A DNA stretch of 60,963 nucleotides, from assembly GCA_017523755.1 (NCBI GenBank), contig JAFWWA010000042.1:1-60963 (forward strand). Direction: 5' to 3'. Positions 42,024 to 51,989 of the stretch are shown piece by piece (the first letter of the stretch is position 1; each line of letters starts with the position of its first letter). The DNA is from Christensenellaceae bacterium. GTDB taxonomy: Bacteria > Bacillota > Clostridia > Christensenellales > Christensenellaceae. The notes beneath the pieces are model-generated. The model had not been told where the DNA came from. It made no database searches and saw nothing but the letters and a program-made list of their open reading frames with translations. The position numbers and the translations under genes are program-made.

Positions 42024-45000
42024 TTATTCAGTCCTGAGGGCTATCACAGGATCCTTCCTTGAAGCGGATCTCGAAGGTATGAGTCCCCCTATGATCGTTA
42101 GCGCCACAGCCACAGCAACGAGAACTGCTGCGGCTTCAGGTCTTAATACGGCACTGAGATCTTCTATATCCGTCAGCCTGTGTATCAGACCGTTGATAGG
42201 GATTATCGCAAGCCAGGACACGCCGACTCCGATCGCTCCCGAGAGAAGTCCTATTATGAAAGTCTCCGCATTGAATATGGAAGCTATGTTTCTCTTTGAG
42301 GCGCCTATCGCCCTTAAAATACCTATCTCCTTTGTCCGTTCCAGTACCGAGATATATGTGATTATCCCTATCATTATCGAAGACACTACGAGAGATATCG
42401 AGACAAAAGCAATGAGTACATATGTAACGGCATTGATTATCGTTTCGACAGACCCCATAAGGAGCCCTGTTATATCGGTATATTTAAGTTTCCGTTCCTC
42501 ATCCGCTTCTGAATTATATCTTTCAAGGAACTCCGTGAAATCCCCTTTGGTCTCAAAATCCTTAAAGTAGAACGATATCCTCGTCGGATCATCGATATCC
42601 TGATATCCGAGTGAGAGCAGGTTGTTCTGTCCTGAGGATTCACTTCCGGAAAGCATCGTTTCCATGATCCTTCTCAGCTCGTCCTCATCCATATCAAAAT
42701 CGAAAGCCTCGGCAAACTTATCCGTATCAACCGATATGAGTTCCCGGCCTCCGGAAAAAACCGACGCTATGGGCCTCATCACCTTTTCAAGGGCTTCACC
42801 CATTCCCTGTGCTATGAGAATGGTCGTATAGTCTTTTGCAAGTCCGTAGGCTTCCTCAAATATCAGCGACTCGTTCTTTTTTATGGCCTGATCCACTGCT
42901 TCGTCAGGATCCGGCATATCGGCAAGCTTTACCATCCCTCCGGGACCTGCTTTGATCTCCGAAAAATAGATGTCATATGCATCAAGAGCTATCTTTTTCA
43001 GATTTTTGCTGCTCAGTTTGAGATCCCCCATTTTGCTTACGATCATATCAAAAGCCTCATCTGTAAAAGCCTGTGATCTGTAAACATCAGGCATATACAT
43101 CCCTGCCGACTCAATTATCACATAATCCGTAGTGGCAGGAACGGGAACATCCTCCGCGCCTTCCTTCTCTTCTTCCCCTGCTGTTCCGTTTCCATCTCCA
43201 GCGTCTTCCTGACCCGATCCCTCCCCGGGGATTGTCTCCGGAGTTTCTTCTGCATTCTCGTCCCCGCTTCCTTCAGGATCTCCTTCAGTCTCAGGAGCGT
43301 TAGTATCGGTTCCTGTATCCGCAGTCGGCACACCATTATCGCCAGTACTGCCGCTGTCCTCAGTCCCGGTATCCGGCTGGGAAGCGTCTTCATTATCGAT
43401 GTCTGTCCCATCCTGATCACCTGCGGGCATGTCCTCACCCGTACCGATATCACCGTCTCCGCCTTCCTGACCGTCATCTGCAGCCGGAACAGGAGCGGGT
43501 GCAGGTGCGATATCAGGCAGTGAGACCTTGAACATCTGGATATAGCCGTCTATCATCCCTGATGATATCTGCCTGTCAGCAGTACTGACAGCGGTGACCA
43601 TGCCGGACGTAACGCCTTCCAGATTAGTTTTCACCTGTTCGGAGGCAGCCATTACAACGCTGCCCATGCTGTCGGTATCAAAAAGATTCTTTCCTGAAAA
43701 ATTGGTGGAAAAAGCGCTCTTTAAAAGCTCTTCATCGACAGTGATCATATCATTGAAATCAATGCCCGTACTGTTCTTCTCTTCGTCAAATCTGTTTCCT
43801 GAGAAAACGTCCGTATCCATATCGGCAAGCTGTTTCTTTACTATGCCCGATTTTCCTGATGTCTCGATCACATGTCTTGTAAGCTCAGGAAGATAGAACA
43901 CTCCGCTGCCCATTGCGGAACGTGAATCAGGAACATAAGCTATCCCGACTATCTTAAGATCTTCAGAATCCCTGTATACCTGTTCCATGAAAGTTCTGTC
44001 TTCAGACATGTCCTCATATATGTCATACGTAGCATTGTATGAATATCTGCGGGACGGGTCAACCAGCTTGAGCTTTCTTCCGAGTATATCATCATAGGAT
44101 ATGATCATCGGCTCATCTTCATTTTCAACTTTGTTTCCGGCCATGACATCAGCTATGAGCTTCCTGAGTTCGGTCGTATCCCTGAATCCGAGACCGTAGA
44201 CCATAAGATCCGATATCTGGTTAGGTTCTGAAACGACCGCTATCAGCTCGTCATACTTTTCAGGCCATCTTCCTTTAAGGAGCACATGACTGCTCTTCAT
44301 CATATCTATATCGCTTATTTCCTGAAAAGTACCCATGCCTCCCGGCTGCAGGGATGAAAGAAATGAAGCCCCGCCTGAATCCATATACTGTGACATGCCT
44401 CTGTTGGGGTTGAGCTGGGCTAAATTGCCTGCGGCGTCCACGGTATATATCATAGGGCTCACACTGTACGAATACTTGATGAGCCTGATATCCCTGATAT
44501 ATTCCTCCTCATTTTCTTCCAGATACTTTTTAAAGCTCTTAAGGTCATTCGACGCGATCGAGCTCATTACAGAGGTGATATACTGCTGTTCGACCAGTTT
44601 TTCTTCTTCGTTAAACTCCCCGGTCTTCGATCTCATGGACAGTATGGCGGAAAAAACATCGCTCGACTCGCTGTTTATAGACAGCGGATAGCTGGTCATC
44701 GTCTCTTCCTGTATGCTGTCTATGTAATTCTGGAATCCTGTTGAAAGCGCCAGGATCAGAGCTATACCTATTATCCCGATGGAGCCGGCAAACGCGGTAA
44801 GTATGGTCCTTCCCTTTTTGGTAAGAAGGTTGTTGAGGCTCAGCCCTAAAGATGTCAGGACCGACATAGAGGACCTTCCCATATTTCTGTGGACCGGTGC
44901 ATCATCGGTCTTCGCCTCAAAAGGATCAGTGTCTGATGTCACTGCCCCGTCGGTGAGACGTATGGTCCTTGTGGCATATTTCTCAGCAAGTTCAGGGTTA

Positions 45001-45593
45001 TGGGTCACCATTATCACGAGCCTGTCCCTGGCCACTTCTTTAAGAAGATCCATGACCTGGAGGCTGGTCTTTGTATCGAGCGCCCCCGTAGGCTCATCAG
45101 CAAGCAGTATCTTCGGGTCATTTACCAGAGCTCTTGCTATGGCGACCCTCTGCATCTGGCCGCCTGACATCTGATTGGGCTTCTTATGCGCCTGTTCTCC
45201 AAGACCTACTTTTTCAAGGGCTTCAAGCGCGCGTTCCTTTCTCTGCTTTTTTGATATCCCGCCTATGGTGAGAGCAAGCTCAACATTTTTCAGGACAGTC
45301 TGATGCGGGATAAGATTATACGACTGGAATACAAAGCCGACAGAGTGATTCCTGTAGGAATCCCAGTCTCTGTCCTTATACTTTTTCGTTGATATCCCGT
45401 CGATGATCAGGTCTCCGCTGTCGTATCTGTCCAGTCCTCCTATTATATTTAAAAGCGTAGTTTTTCCCGAACCGCTCGGCCCAAGCACTGCAACGAATTC
45501 ACTGTCCCTGAGGTCCAGTGATACATCGTCAAGTGCGGTCTGGACAAAATCTCCGGTTCTGTATTGTTTTCTTATATTCCTGATCTGAAGCAT
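42024..45593 (-). CDS. MacB-type ABC transporter with fused ATPase and large outer domain
   Basis: A 1189-residue single-chain transporter. Residues 1-~230 form the ATPase: Walker A GPSGSGKT, signature MSGGQMQRVAIARAL, Walker B ILLADEPTGALD. A first membrane helix follows (about 265-290). A long outer region of about 750 residues includes a ~130-residue linker made mostly of Asp, Glu, Gly, Ala, Pro and Thr. The C-terminus has three FtsX-type helices (VSSIMIGIITYISVLERTKEIGILRAIGASK). MacB-like proteins work as mechanical levers for outer-surface substrates rather than classic pumps. The ATG at 45593 has GGAG 5 bases before it; 45635 lacks a ribosome site. Confidence 0.88.
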   Translation of the reverse strand: MLQIRNIRKQYRTGDFVQTALDDVSLDLRDSEFVAVLGPSGSGKTTLLNIIGGLDRYDSGDLIIDGISTKKYKDRDWDSYRNHSVGFVFQSYNLIPHQTVLKNVELALTIGGISKKQRKERALEALEKVGLGEQAHKKPNQMSGGQMQRVAIARALVNDPKILLADEPTGALDTKTSLQVMDLLKEVARDRLVIMVTHNPELAEKYATRTIRLTDGAVTSDTDPFEAKTDDAPVHRNMGRSSMSVLTSLGLSLNNLLTKKGRTILTAFAGSIGIIGIALILALSTGFQNYIDSIQEETMTSYPLSINSESSDVFSAILSMRSKTGEFNEEEKLVEQQYITSVMSSIASNDLKSFKKYLEENEEEYIRDIRLIKYSYSVSPMIYTVDAAGNLAQLNPNRGMSQYMDSGGASFLSSLQPGGMGTFQEISDIDMMKSSHVLLKGRWPEKYDELIAVVSEPNQISDLMVYGLGFRDTTELRKLIADVMAGNKVENEDEPMIISYDDILGRKLKLVDPSRRYSYNATYDIYEDMSEDRTFMEQVYRDSEDLKIVGIAYVPDSRSAMGSGVFYLPELTRHVIETSGKSGIVKKQLADMDTDVFSGNRFDEEKNSTGIDFNDMITVDEELLKSAFSTNFSGKNLFDTDSMGSVVMAASEQVKTNLEGVTSGMVTAVSTADRQISSGMIDGYIQMFKVSLPDIAPAPAPVPAADDGQEGGDGDIGTGEDMPAGDQDGTDIDNEDASQPDTGTEDSGSTGDNGVPTADTGTDTNAPETEGDPEGSGDENAEETPETIPGEGSGQEDAGDGNGTAGEEEKEGAEDVPVPATTDYVIIESAGMYMPDVYRSQAFTDEAFDMIVSKMGDLKLSSKNLKKIALDAYDIYFSEIKAGPGGMVKLADMPDPDEAVDQAIKKNESLIFEEAYGLAKDYTTILIAQGMGEALEKVMRPIASVFSGGRELISVDTDKFAEAFDFDMDEDELRRIMETMLSGSESSGQNNLLSLGYQDIDDPTRISFYFKDFETKGDFTEFLERYNSEADEERKLKYTDITGLLMGSVETIINAVTYVLIAFVSISLVVSSIMIGIITYISVLERTKEIGILRAIGASKRNIASIFNAETFIIGLLSGAIGVGVSWLAIIPINGLIHRLTDIEDLSAVLRPEAAAVLVAVAVALTIIGGLIPSRSASRKDPVIALRTE

Positions 45594-45831
45594 CGGTTCT
45601 CCGTTGTCTGTATCTTTTTTCTGGTCACATAACAAAAGGGAGTCTTCTCATCCCCTTTTTCATCCAGACTGATTATACTAGATAAACTTCCTTTATTGCA
45701 CTCAAAAAAAGTCCCGGGCAGATGAATTCTCTTTTTGTTAACACTTTTGCACCGATATATCAATTTTATGTCCGGCAGGATATAATTGTTATGGACGAAC
45801 ACTTTCGATCTTATCTTTTCAGGAGGCAAAC

Positions 45832-46332
45832 ATGAAAAAAGTAGATGTCTATTTTGACTTTCTGTGTCCTTACTGCAAAAAAGGCATCCTGGACCTTGTT
45901 TCGATAATGACTAAGTCCGGTGACCTTCAGGTGAACTGGATACCGTGCGAGGCACATCCCCGTCCTGAGATCTCAAGGCAGTATACTGACCTGTGCTCAG
46001 AGGCTTATTACAGCACCGTTGAAAACGGCGGCAACGGCACCGAATTCGTTCTTAAAGTGTATGAAGCGGGTCTCGGGGAAGGAAAACGTATCGATGATCC
46101 TGTACTGCTTACGGACCTTGCTGCCCTCTGCGGGGCGGATGCGGAAAAAGTTTCGGTTGATCTTAAAACAAGAAGATTCAACGCTCAGATCCTTAAAAAC
46201 AACGACACGGCATGGGAAGATCTCGGGTATCTTGCCGTTCCCGATTACCGGGCGGGAGACAGGGAACTGAAGTCAATGCCGGGCTGCATGATATCGGAGG
46301 AAGAGCTCAGATCTTTTCTTAAGGAAATATGA
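45832..46332 (+). CDS. DsbA-family thioredoxin-fold protein with CPYC motif
   Basis: A 166-residue thioredoxin-fold protein with FDFLCPYCKKG (Cys12-Pro-Tyr-Cys15) at the very start and the cis-Pro region near LAVPDYR. There is no signal peptide, so it acts in the cytoplasm, as FrnE/2-hydroxychromene isomerase-type relatives do. The strong AGGAGG ribosome site is 7 bases before the ATG. It may catalyse thiol-disulfide exchange. A TATAAT at 45781-45786 could be its -10, but no good -35 was seen. Confidence 0.82.
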   Translation: MKKVDVYFDFLCPYCKKGILDLVSIMTKSGDLQVNWIPCEAHPRPEISRQYTDLCSEAYYSTVENGGNGTEFVLKVYEAGLGEGKRIDDPVLLTDLAALCGADAEKVSVDLKTRRFNAQILKNNDTAWEDLGYLAVPDYRAGDRELKSMPGCMISEEELRSFLKEI

Positions 46333-46355
46333 TGCAGGTCTATGACAGCATTTTA

Positions 46356-46390
46356 AAAAGGTCAGCGGAACGCCGTTGACCTTTTCTGAT
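46356..46390 (+). terminator. Terminator after the DsbA-like gene
   Basis: AAAAGGTCAGCGG-AACG-CCGTTGACCTTTT, a 13-bp stem ending in Ts. Confidence 0.9.
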
Positions 46391-46448
46391 TAATTGTTTA
46401 TTATTTTTTAGGCGCTTTAGCGTCAGAGTTAATTACGGAGTGTTCAAA

Positions 46449-47333
46449 ATGGGCTTTTATGTTATAACGGATACTTCAGCCAATCTCCCCAGCGATCTTG
46501 CAGCAGAACGCAGGCTTGAAGTGATCCCCTTTTCCTACTATGTCAACGGAAGGGAAATGACGTGTACCGATACTAAAAGTTTCGATGCGGAGAGTTTTTA
46601 TTACGATCTTGGCCATGGTGCAAAAGTGACCACCTCCCAGGTGAATCCCGGCATCTACACCGAGCATTTCAGAAAATATCTTGAAAAAGGCGATGTCATA
46701 TATATAAGCATGTCAAGCGGCATCTCGGGATCCTGCAGCAATGCTCTTGCGGCAGCAAGAGAGCTCGGACCGGAATTTCCAGATAGAAGGATGGAAGTGA
46801 TCGATACGAGAGGAGCTGCTCTCGGCGAGGGCCTTATAGCGCTTGAAGCCGCAAGGCTGAGAGACATGGGCATCGATCTTGATCAGGCGGTCATGATCCT
46901 GAACGATATGTGCGAACGCATGTTCAACGTTTTTACAGTTGACGACCTGATGTTCCTAAGAAGAGGCGGCAGACTGTCGAACCTTTCCGCCATCGTCGGC
47001 ACGGTCCTGAGGATAAAGCCCATACTGAAGGGATCTGAGACCGGGCAGATCGTTGCCTTTGCCAAAGTGATGAGCCGAAAAAGATCCGTGAACGCTCTTG
47101 CATCACTGTATGAAAAGCTTGTCGTAGACCCAGCATCCCAGACTGTAGGCATAGTCCACGCGGGCTGCAGGGATGATGCCGATCATCTGGCATCGCTTAT
47201 AAACAAAAACCTCACTCCGAGAGAGATCCTGCTTGTCGATTACGAACCCGTTACCGGGTCACATGTTGGACCCGGAGCGCTTGCGCTGTTTTTCCTGAGC
47301 AAAAAAGGCGTCAGGAGCACCGACAGCCTGTAA
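46449..47333 (+). CDS. DegV family fatty-acid-binding protein (second copy)
   Basis: A 294-residue DegV/FakB protein with YVITDTSANLP, KVTTSQVNPG, IYISMSSGISGSCSNA, VIDTRGAALGEG, FLRRGGRLSNL and the C-terminal GSHVGPGALALFFL. It is only distantly similar to the DegV at 34472-35332, suggesting different fatty-acid preference. The ATG at 46449 follows GGAG by 8 bases; a GTG at 46440 is less likely. Confidence 0.92.
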   Translation: MGFYVITDTSANLPSDLAAERRLEVIPFSYYVNGREMTCTDTKSFDAESFYYDLGHGAKVTTSQVNPGIYTEHFRKYLEKGDVIYISMSSGISGSCSNALAAARELGPEFPDRRMEVIDTRGAALGEGLIALEAARLRDMGIDLDQAVMILNDMCERMFNVFTVDDLMFLRRGGRLSNLSAIVGTVLRIKPILKGSETGQIVAFAKVMSRKRSVNALASLYEKLVVDPASQTVGIVHAGCRDDADHLASLINKNLTPREILLVDYEPVTGSHVGPGALALFFLSKKGVRSTDSL

Positions 47334-47349
47334 TATGGCATGATATACA

Positions 47350-47380
47350 AAAAAGCATGGCTGAAGTCATGCTTTTTCGT
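47350..47380. terminator. Terminator between second DegV and adenylyltransferase-like genes
   Basis: AAAAAGCATG/CATGCTTTTT with an 8-base loop and T-tracts usable on both strands. Confidence 0.88.
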
Positions 47381-47388
47381 TATACTCA

Positions 47389-48156
47389 TCACGATGTTTT
47401 GATCCTTATAATATCTGTCATATATCCGGCGAATGAGATAAGATCCTTATCGGAGTATTCCCTTTTTACGCTGTGCCCGTATTCATAAAGGGCGTTATTT
47501 ATAAGATCGTGCCAGCGCCTATCGAGATGACTTATCCCCCATTCTCCGCCCTCTCTTTTTGAAAGCACCTGTCCGTCCTCTATATAGGCAAGTACTCTGA
47601 GAAGATTCAGGATAAAATACACGGGGTCTCTCAGGATATCCGTTCCGGCATCCTCTATATCACTTAGTATGCTGTCAAGATAATACTTCCTGTCTATCAC
47701 ATCAAAAACTTCATCTACAGGCTTTCCGAAAAGGACCTTCCCTCTCTTTTTGATCACCGTGAAGTGAGCCGCAAGGTCCCTGTCCGTACCTTTCATCCTT
47801 CTGACATAGCTTAAAGGATCTTCTGCCGCCGCCATTACATGCGCTGCCGAAAAATGGAATATGTACGGAGTAGGGTAGATAAAAGGGCATATGTCCTCAA
47901 ATCTTACTATGCTCATCTCTATGCCTTTTTCAGGGGCCCGTCCGTTCAGATCCATGAGCATAGTAAGATACCTGAGTTTCTCGCCATCCGTCATATCGCC
48001 GTCGATCACTGTTATCAGGTCTATATCGCTCTTGTCGGGATTGAAGCAGCCCATGGCCATCGACCCGTGCAGATATATCCCCGTGAGCCTGTCACTCAGT
48101 ATCTCCCTGCTGTCTGAAACGAACCTGTTTATAAGGTCTTCATAACCTTTCATCAT
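47389..48156 (-). CDS. Aminoglycoside adenylyltransferase-like nucleotidyltransferase
   Basis: A 255-residue protein of the ANT(9)/ANT(3'')-like group. The nucleotidyltransferase motif is YLHGSMAMGCFNPDKSDIDLITV (metal ligands in DID). The C-terminal helical domain has YFILNLLRVLAYIEDGQVLSKREGGEW, a DUF4111-type pattern. Such enzymes adenylate streptomycin or spectinomycin, but many genomic relatives have no proven resistance role. Two adjacent ATGs (48156, 48153) are possible. An earlier ATG at 48198 lies inside a hairpin and lacks a ribosome site. Confidence 0.82.
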   Translation of the reverse strand: MMKGYEDLINRFVSDSREILSDRLTGIYLHGSMAMGCFNPDKSDIDLITVIDGDMTDGEKLRYLTMLMDLNGRAPEKGIEMSIVRFEDICPFIYPTPYIFHFSAAHVMAAAEDPLSYVRRMKGTDRDLAAHFTVIKKRGKVLFGKPVDEVFDVIDRKYYLDSILSDIEDAGTDILRDPVYFILNLLRVLAYIEDGQVLSKREGGEWGISHLDRRWHDLINNALYEYGHSVKREYSDKDLISFAGYMTDIIRIKTS

Positions 48157-48181
48157 CTTTATCCCGTTCCATATATTCCAA

Positions 48182-48206
48182 GGGCCTGCACTCTTCATGC
48201 AGGCCC
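48182..48206. repeat. Hairpin between pheT and the adenylyltransferase-like gene
   Basis: GGGCCTGCA-CTCTTCA-TGCAGGCCC has perfect 9-bp arms. No T-run follows on the minus strand, so it may only weaken or process the pheST transcript. Confidence 0.6.
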
Positions 48207-48222
48207 GCGGTATCTTTCAGTT

Positions 48223-50640
48223 TCAGAACCTGAGAACGATCCCCAGCTTCTCATCAAGAGCTTTGAGGATAACGTTTACATATCCTTCCATCATCTGATC
48301 TGTAAGCTTTTCGTCTTTCGGTGTGAACACACAGGAGAACGCCATGCTCTTCTTGTTAGGAGGAAGCTGTATGCCTTCATAGATATCGAACAGTTCGATA
48401 TCAGTTATCATGTCGCACGCCTCAAGTATGGTCTTTTCCACTTCGCCGCATGTTATGTCCTTATCCATGACGAATGAGAAGTCTCTTTTCTCGACAGGAT
48501 ATTTCGGAAGAGGGATGAACACTCTTTCCTTCCCAAAATACTTTTCAAGTGATCTGAGATCCATCTCGGCGATGTACGCGTCAGTCCTCATATCGAGCTC
48601 GCGCGCTATCTCATACTTAAGCTGTCCCAGATATCCTATCTTTTCCCCGCCGCATATAATATCGGCGGTCCTGAACGGATGCAGGAACGTTTTTTCGGAA
48701 ACAGCGTATTCAAAACTGATGTCCAGGGCATCGGCTACGGTGTCACAAAGTCCCTTGAGCCCGAAAAAGTCTTCCTTTTCTCCGAATATGCCTATGCACA
48801 GCGTCGGCCGTTCATCCGGATAAGCCTTAAGAGGCAGCTCTTTTGCGATGAATCTGTTCCCTATCTCGAATATCCTTCCTTCAAGGATGCCGTTCTTCTG
48901 GTTCCTTGCGATCGACGTGATCATCTGGGGAGCAAGGACGGTCCTCATAAGGGAAAGGTCTATCGTTATGGGGTTGAGCAGTTTTATCGCTTTTCTCTCT
49001 TCCGCGTCTTCCGGCAGTCTTATAAGATCCAGATCCGAAGGTGAGAAGAATGAATAATGCACTCCCTCGTAAGCGCCCTGCGCACAAAGAGCATTCTTTA
49101 TCTTAAGCTCAGTCTTCTGTTTAAGATCATAGCCTCCGCTCGTTACCTGCGCTGTCGGGATGAATGTCGGGACTATATGCTCATAGCCGTACATCCTTAT
49201 GACTTCTTCGGCAACGTCCTGATATGTTTCCATATCCTCCCTGTATGCAGGGATCTTGAGCCTCAGATCGTCTCCCGAAAGCTCAGGCTCAAAGCCTAAC
49301 CTGTCCATTATCTTTACTATCTCATCCTCGGGCACCTCGATGCCAAGAACTCCGTTGACCTTTTTTATACTTACGCTGAGCGGCGAGGGTTCTATCGAAT
49401 TTCCGGTATTTACATCAAAATGCGTCTCGGATACCTTTCCGCATCCAAGCTCTCCTACCAGATGGAGCGCCCTCTTCATAGCGGCGACCGTCGTATATTC
49501 GTCGACTCCCTTTGCAAATCTTGCGCTCGAATCGGAAGACTGCCCAAGAGCCCTTGAGCTCTTCCTTATATTGTCGCGCATGAATTTTGCAGACTCGAAC
49601 ATGACAGCTTTCGTGTCGTCCTTGATCTCGGAGTTTAATCCTCCCATGATCCCCGCAAGCCCGACAGGTCTGTATTTGTCACATATGACAAGATTATTCG
49701 GGTTCAGTGTGATCTCCTTCTCATCAAGCGTCACTATCTTTTCGTTCTCGCCTGCTCTCCTGACATTGATCTCACTTCCCTCAAGGAAACTGAAATCATA
49801 GGCGTGCATAGGCTGTCCCATCTCTTTAAGCACATAATTCGTGATATCGACTATGTTCGATATAGCCTGGCATCCCACGAGCGCCAGTCTCCTCTTCATC
49901 CAGGCAGGCGACTCTTTTATAACTACGTCGCTGACATAATGAGCCGTAAATCTCGGGCAGAGATCGGGAGCTTCGACATTGACGGCAAAGCTTACGGCAT
50001 TTCCGTTGACGGTATAATCGAGAGCCGGCGCTTTAAGTTCAGTGCCAAGAGCTGCGGAGACTTCCCTTGCAAGCCCGAATATGCTCTGGCAGTCAGGCCT
50101 GTTGGCAGTTATCGACACATCGAATATCCAGTCATCGAGCCCCAGAAGAGGCTTCACATCCATTCCGGGTTCCGTATCCTCAGGAAGCTCAAGAAGCCCG
50201 TTGTATCCTGCACCGGGATAAAGGTCTTCTGTAAGTCCGAGTTCAGTCCCTGAACACAGCATCCCGAACGAATCATACCCTCTGAGTTTTCCTGCCCTGA
50301 TGGTCATGACTCCTTCCACCGTCTTGTGGTCTTTAGCAGTAGCGTATACAGTAGCGCCTTCAAGAGCGACCGGATATCTTCCTCCTGCTCTAACATTATC
50401 AGCACCGCAGCAGATCTGAAGAGTACCATTTGCTCCGGTGTCTACCATGCACAGGTGGAGATGTGTGCCCGGGATCTCCTCACATGAGACGACAAGCCCC
50501 GTGACGACTCCTGAGATATCGCTTCCTACCTCGTGCTTTTCCTCGACCTCAAATCCGCAGGAGAACAGTTTTTCCTCCAGCACATCGACGTCAACGTTTA
50601 TATCAACATATTCCTTAAGCCAGCTAAGTGGTACAAGCAT
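48223..50640 (-). CDS. pheT: Phenylalanyl-tRNA synthetase beta subunit
   Basis: An 805-residue beta chain of the alpha2-beta2 enzyme, of usual length. It has an N-terminal tRNA-binding OB domain (SGVVTGLVVSCEEIPGTHLHLC), B3/B4 editing domain, B5 domain and the C-terminal ferredoxin-fold anticodon-binding domain (PLPKYPVEKRDFSFVM). It edits Tyr-tRNA-Phe and supports aminoacylation. It starts 18 bp after pheS and is under the Phe T-box. Confidence 0.97.
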   Translation of the reverse strand: MLVPLSWLKEYVDINVDVDVLEEKLFSCGFEVEEKHEVGSDISGVVTGLVVSCEEIPGTHLHLCMVDTGANGTLQICCGADNVRAGGRYPVALEGATVYATAKDHKTVEGVMTIRAGKLRGYDSFGMLCSGTELGLTEDLYPGAGYNGLLELPEDTEPGMDVKPLLGLDDWIFDVSITANRPDCQSIFGLAREVSAALGTELKAPALDYTVNGNAVSFAVNVEAPDLCPRFTAHYVSDVVIKESPAWMKRRLALVGCQAISNIVDITNYVLKEMGQPMHAYDFSFLEGSEINVRRAGENEKIVTLDEKEITLNPNNLVICDKYRPVGLAGIMGGLNSEIKDDTKAVMFESAKFMRDNIRKSSRALGQSSDSSARFAKGVDEYTTVAAMKRALHLVGELGCGKVSETHFDVNTGNSIEPSPLSVSIKKVNGVLGIEVPEDEIVKIMDRLGFEPELSGDDLRLKIPAYREDMETYQDVAEEVIRMYGYEHIVPTFIPTAQVTSGGYDLKQKTELKIKNALCAQGAYEGVHYSFFSPSDLDLIRLPEDAEERKAIKLLNPITIDLSLMRTVLAPQMITSIARNQKNGILEGRIFEIGNRFIAKELPLKAYPDERPTLCIGIFGEKEDFFGLKGLCDTVADALDISFEYAVSEKTFLHPFRTADIICGGEKIGYLGQLKYEIARELDMRTDAYIAEMDLRSLEKYFGKERVFIPLPKYPVEKRDFSFVMDKDITCGEVEKTILEACDMITDIELFDIYEGIQLPPNKKSMAFSCVFTPKDEKLTDQMMEGYVNVILKALDEKLGIVLRF

Positions 50641-50658
50641 GTCATATCCTCCCCAATA

Positions 50659-51702
50659 TCAGTCGTCGATCTGACTTAAAACTCTCAGATCCGATTCGAA
50701 TAAAAGCTTGATGTTGTTGATGCCGTATTTCAGCATCGCTATACGCTCGATCCCTATTCCGAAGGCGATACCGCTGTATATATCACTGTCGATCCCGCAT
50801 CCTTCCAGGACCTTTTTATTCACGACTCCGGCACCAAGGACCTCGATCCATCCTGTTCCCTTGCACAGCCTGCAGCCCTTCCCATGGCACTGGAAGCAGC
50901 TGACATCGACCTCGACGGACGGTTCCGTAAACGGGAAATACGACGGCCTCAGCCTTGTCTTCGTATCCTCTCCGAATATCTTCTTCACGAACACGTCGAG
51001 CATGCCCTTAAGGTCGCAGAGCGTTATCCCTTTATCGACCACGAGCCCCTCCATCTGAGAGAACATCGGGGAGTGCGTAGCGTCATCATCCGACCTGAAC
51101 ACCTTTCCGGGGGAAATGATCTTTATGGGCGGTTTCTGGTTTTCCATCACATGCACCTGTCCAGCCGAAGTCTGCGTCCTTAAGAGGAACTCAGGTCCGA
51201 GATAGAACGTATCCTGCATGTCTCTTGCCGGATGGTCCTGCGGCGTATTGAGCGCAGTGAAGTTGTAATAATCAGTCTCGATCTCGGTACCCTCGTAGAT
51301 CTGGAATCCCATCGAGCCGAATATATCCGCAAGCTGCATCCTCACCTGCGTGTTGGGATGAAGATTACCCTTTTTGAATTTTTTTGCAGGAAGGGTTATG
51401 TCTATCTTTTCGGATGCGTATCTGCGCTCCATCTCCTGCTCTTTCAGTTTCTCGTCAGCCCGGTCAAAAACATCCTGTGCCCAGTTCTTGATCTCGTTGA
51501 CTCTCTTTCCGTATTCAGCCTTAAGGTCCTTGGGTATCTTGCCCATCTCTCTCATAAGGGAACCTATCTTGCCCGCTTTGCCGTCCATTATGGTCTTACG
51601 GTATTCATAGATGCCCTTGGAGTCTGCTATTTCCTTAAGCTCTGTCTCTATATCCTGTCTTATCGATGCCAGTTTCTGGCTGAGCTCATTAAGATCCGTC
51701 AT
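50659..51702 (-). CDS. pheS: Phenylalanyl-tRNA synthetase alpha subunit
   Basis: A 347-residue class II catalytic subunit. The N-terminal coiled coil is followed by [52 protein letters not shown] (motif 1 and 2 region), [22 protein letters not shown], and motif 3 [18 protein letters not shown] Cys-containing [17 protein letters not shown] segment resembles a zinc site, which is variable in the family. The ATG at 51702 follows GAGGAGGAG; a longer frame to 51837 would run through the T-box. Confidence 0.97.
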   Translation of the reverse strand: MTDLNELSQKLASIRQDIETELKEIADSKGIYEYRKTIMDGKAGKIGSLMREMGKIPKDLKAEYGKRVNEIKNWAQDVFDRADEKLKEQEMERRYASEKIDITLPAKKFKKGNLHPNTQVRMQLADIFGSMGFQIYEGTEIETDYYNFTALNTPQDHPARDMQDTFYLGPEFLLRTQTSAGQVHVMENQKPPIKIISPGKVFRSDDDATHSPMFSQMEGLVVDKGITLCDLKGMLDVFVKKIFGEDTKTRLRPSYFPFTEPSVEVDVSCFQCHGKGCRLCKGTGWIEVLGAGVVNKKVLEGCGIDSDIYSGIAFGIGIERIAMLKYGINNIKLLFESDLRVLSQIDD

Positions 51703-51720
51703 GATCTCCTCCTCAAATAA

Positions 51721-51965
51721 TAAATAAAAGTCCCATGGCCTCCTATGCCATGGGACGATGTTATCGCGGTACCACCCAGATTCGGATACATTCGTATCCG
51801 CACTCATGTGCACTTTAATGCAGTGCATACATCTCATTTAAAGATCGGCTCCGGTGTTGAAATTCACATTAGTGCCCACTGTATCATGCTCTCAGCCGGT
51901 GACATGATTTTCTGTGAGCCGGGCGCCACGCTACTTACGCACTTTCACAGCCAGGATTGATTATA
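51721..51965 (-). promoter_or_regulatory. Phe-specific T-box riboswitch leader of pheST
   Basis: The transcript carries a stem I with the specifier TTC (51861-51859, Phe codon, then A), the T-box sequence GGGTGGTACCGCG (51765-51777) and an intrinsic terminator (GTCCCATGGC/GCCATGGGAC, 51730-51756, then T-rich). Uncharged tRNA-Phe would stabilise the antiterminator and turn on pheST. Confidence 0.93.
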
Positions 51966-51988
51966 TATGCCATTAATCAAAAAGTCAA
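51960..51988 (-). promoter_or_regulatory. Promoter of the pheST T-box leader
   Basis: TTGACT (51983-51988) and TATAAT (51960-51965) are 17 bp apart on the minus strand. The -35 begins next to the trpA stop, so the promoter is squeezed behind the trp operon. Confidence 0.8.
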
Positions 51989-51989
51989 A

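Noticed and set aside
47389..48156. Acquired aminoglycoside resistance gene
   Set aside because: The family fits, but there is no mobile context, base use looks like the neighbours, and many genomic relatives are not proven resistance enzymes.
51703..51837. 45-residue N-terminal extension of PheS
   Set aside because: It reads through the T-box and terminator; PheS of normal length starts at 51702 after GAGGAGGAG.
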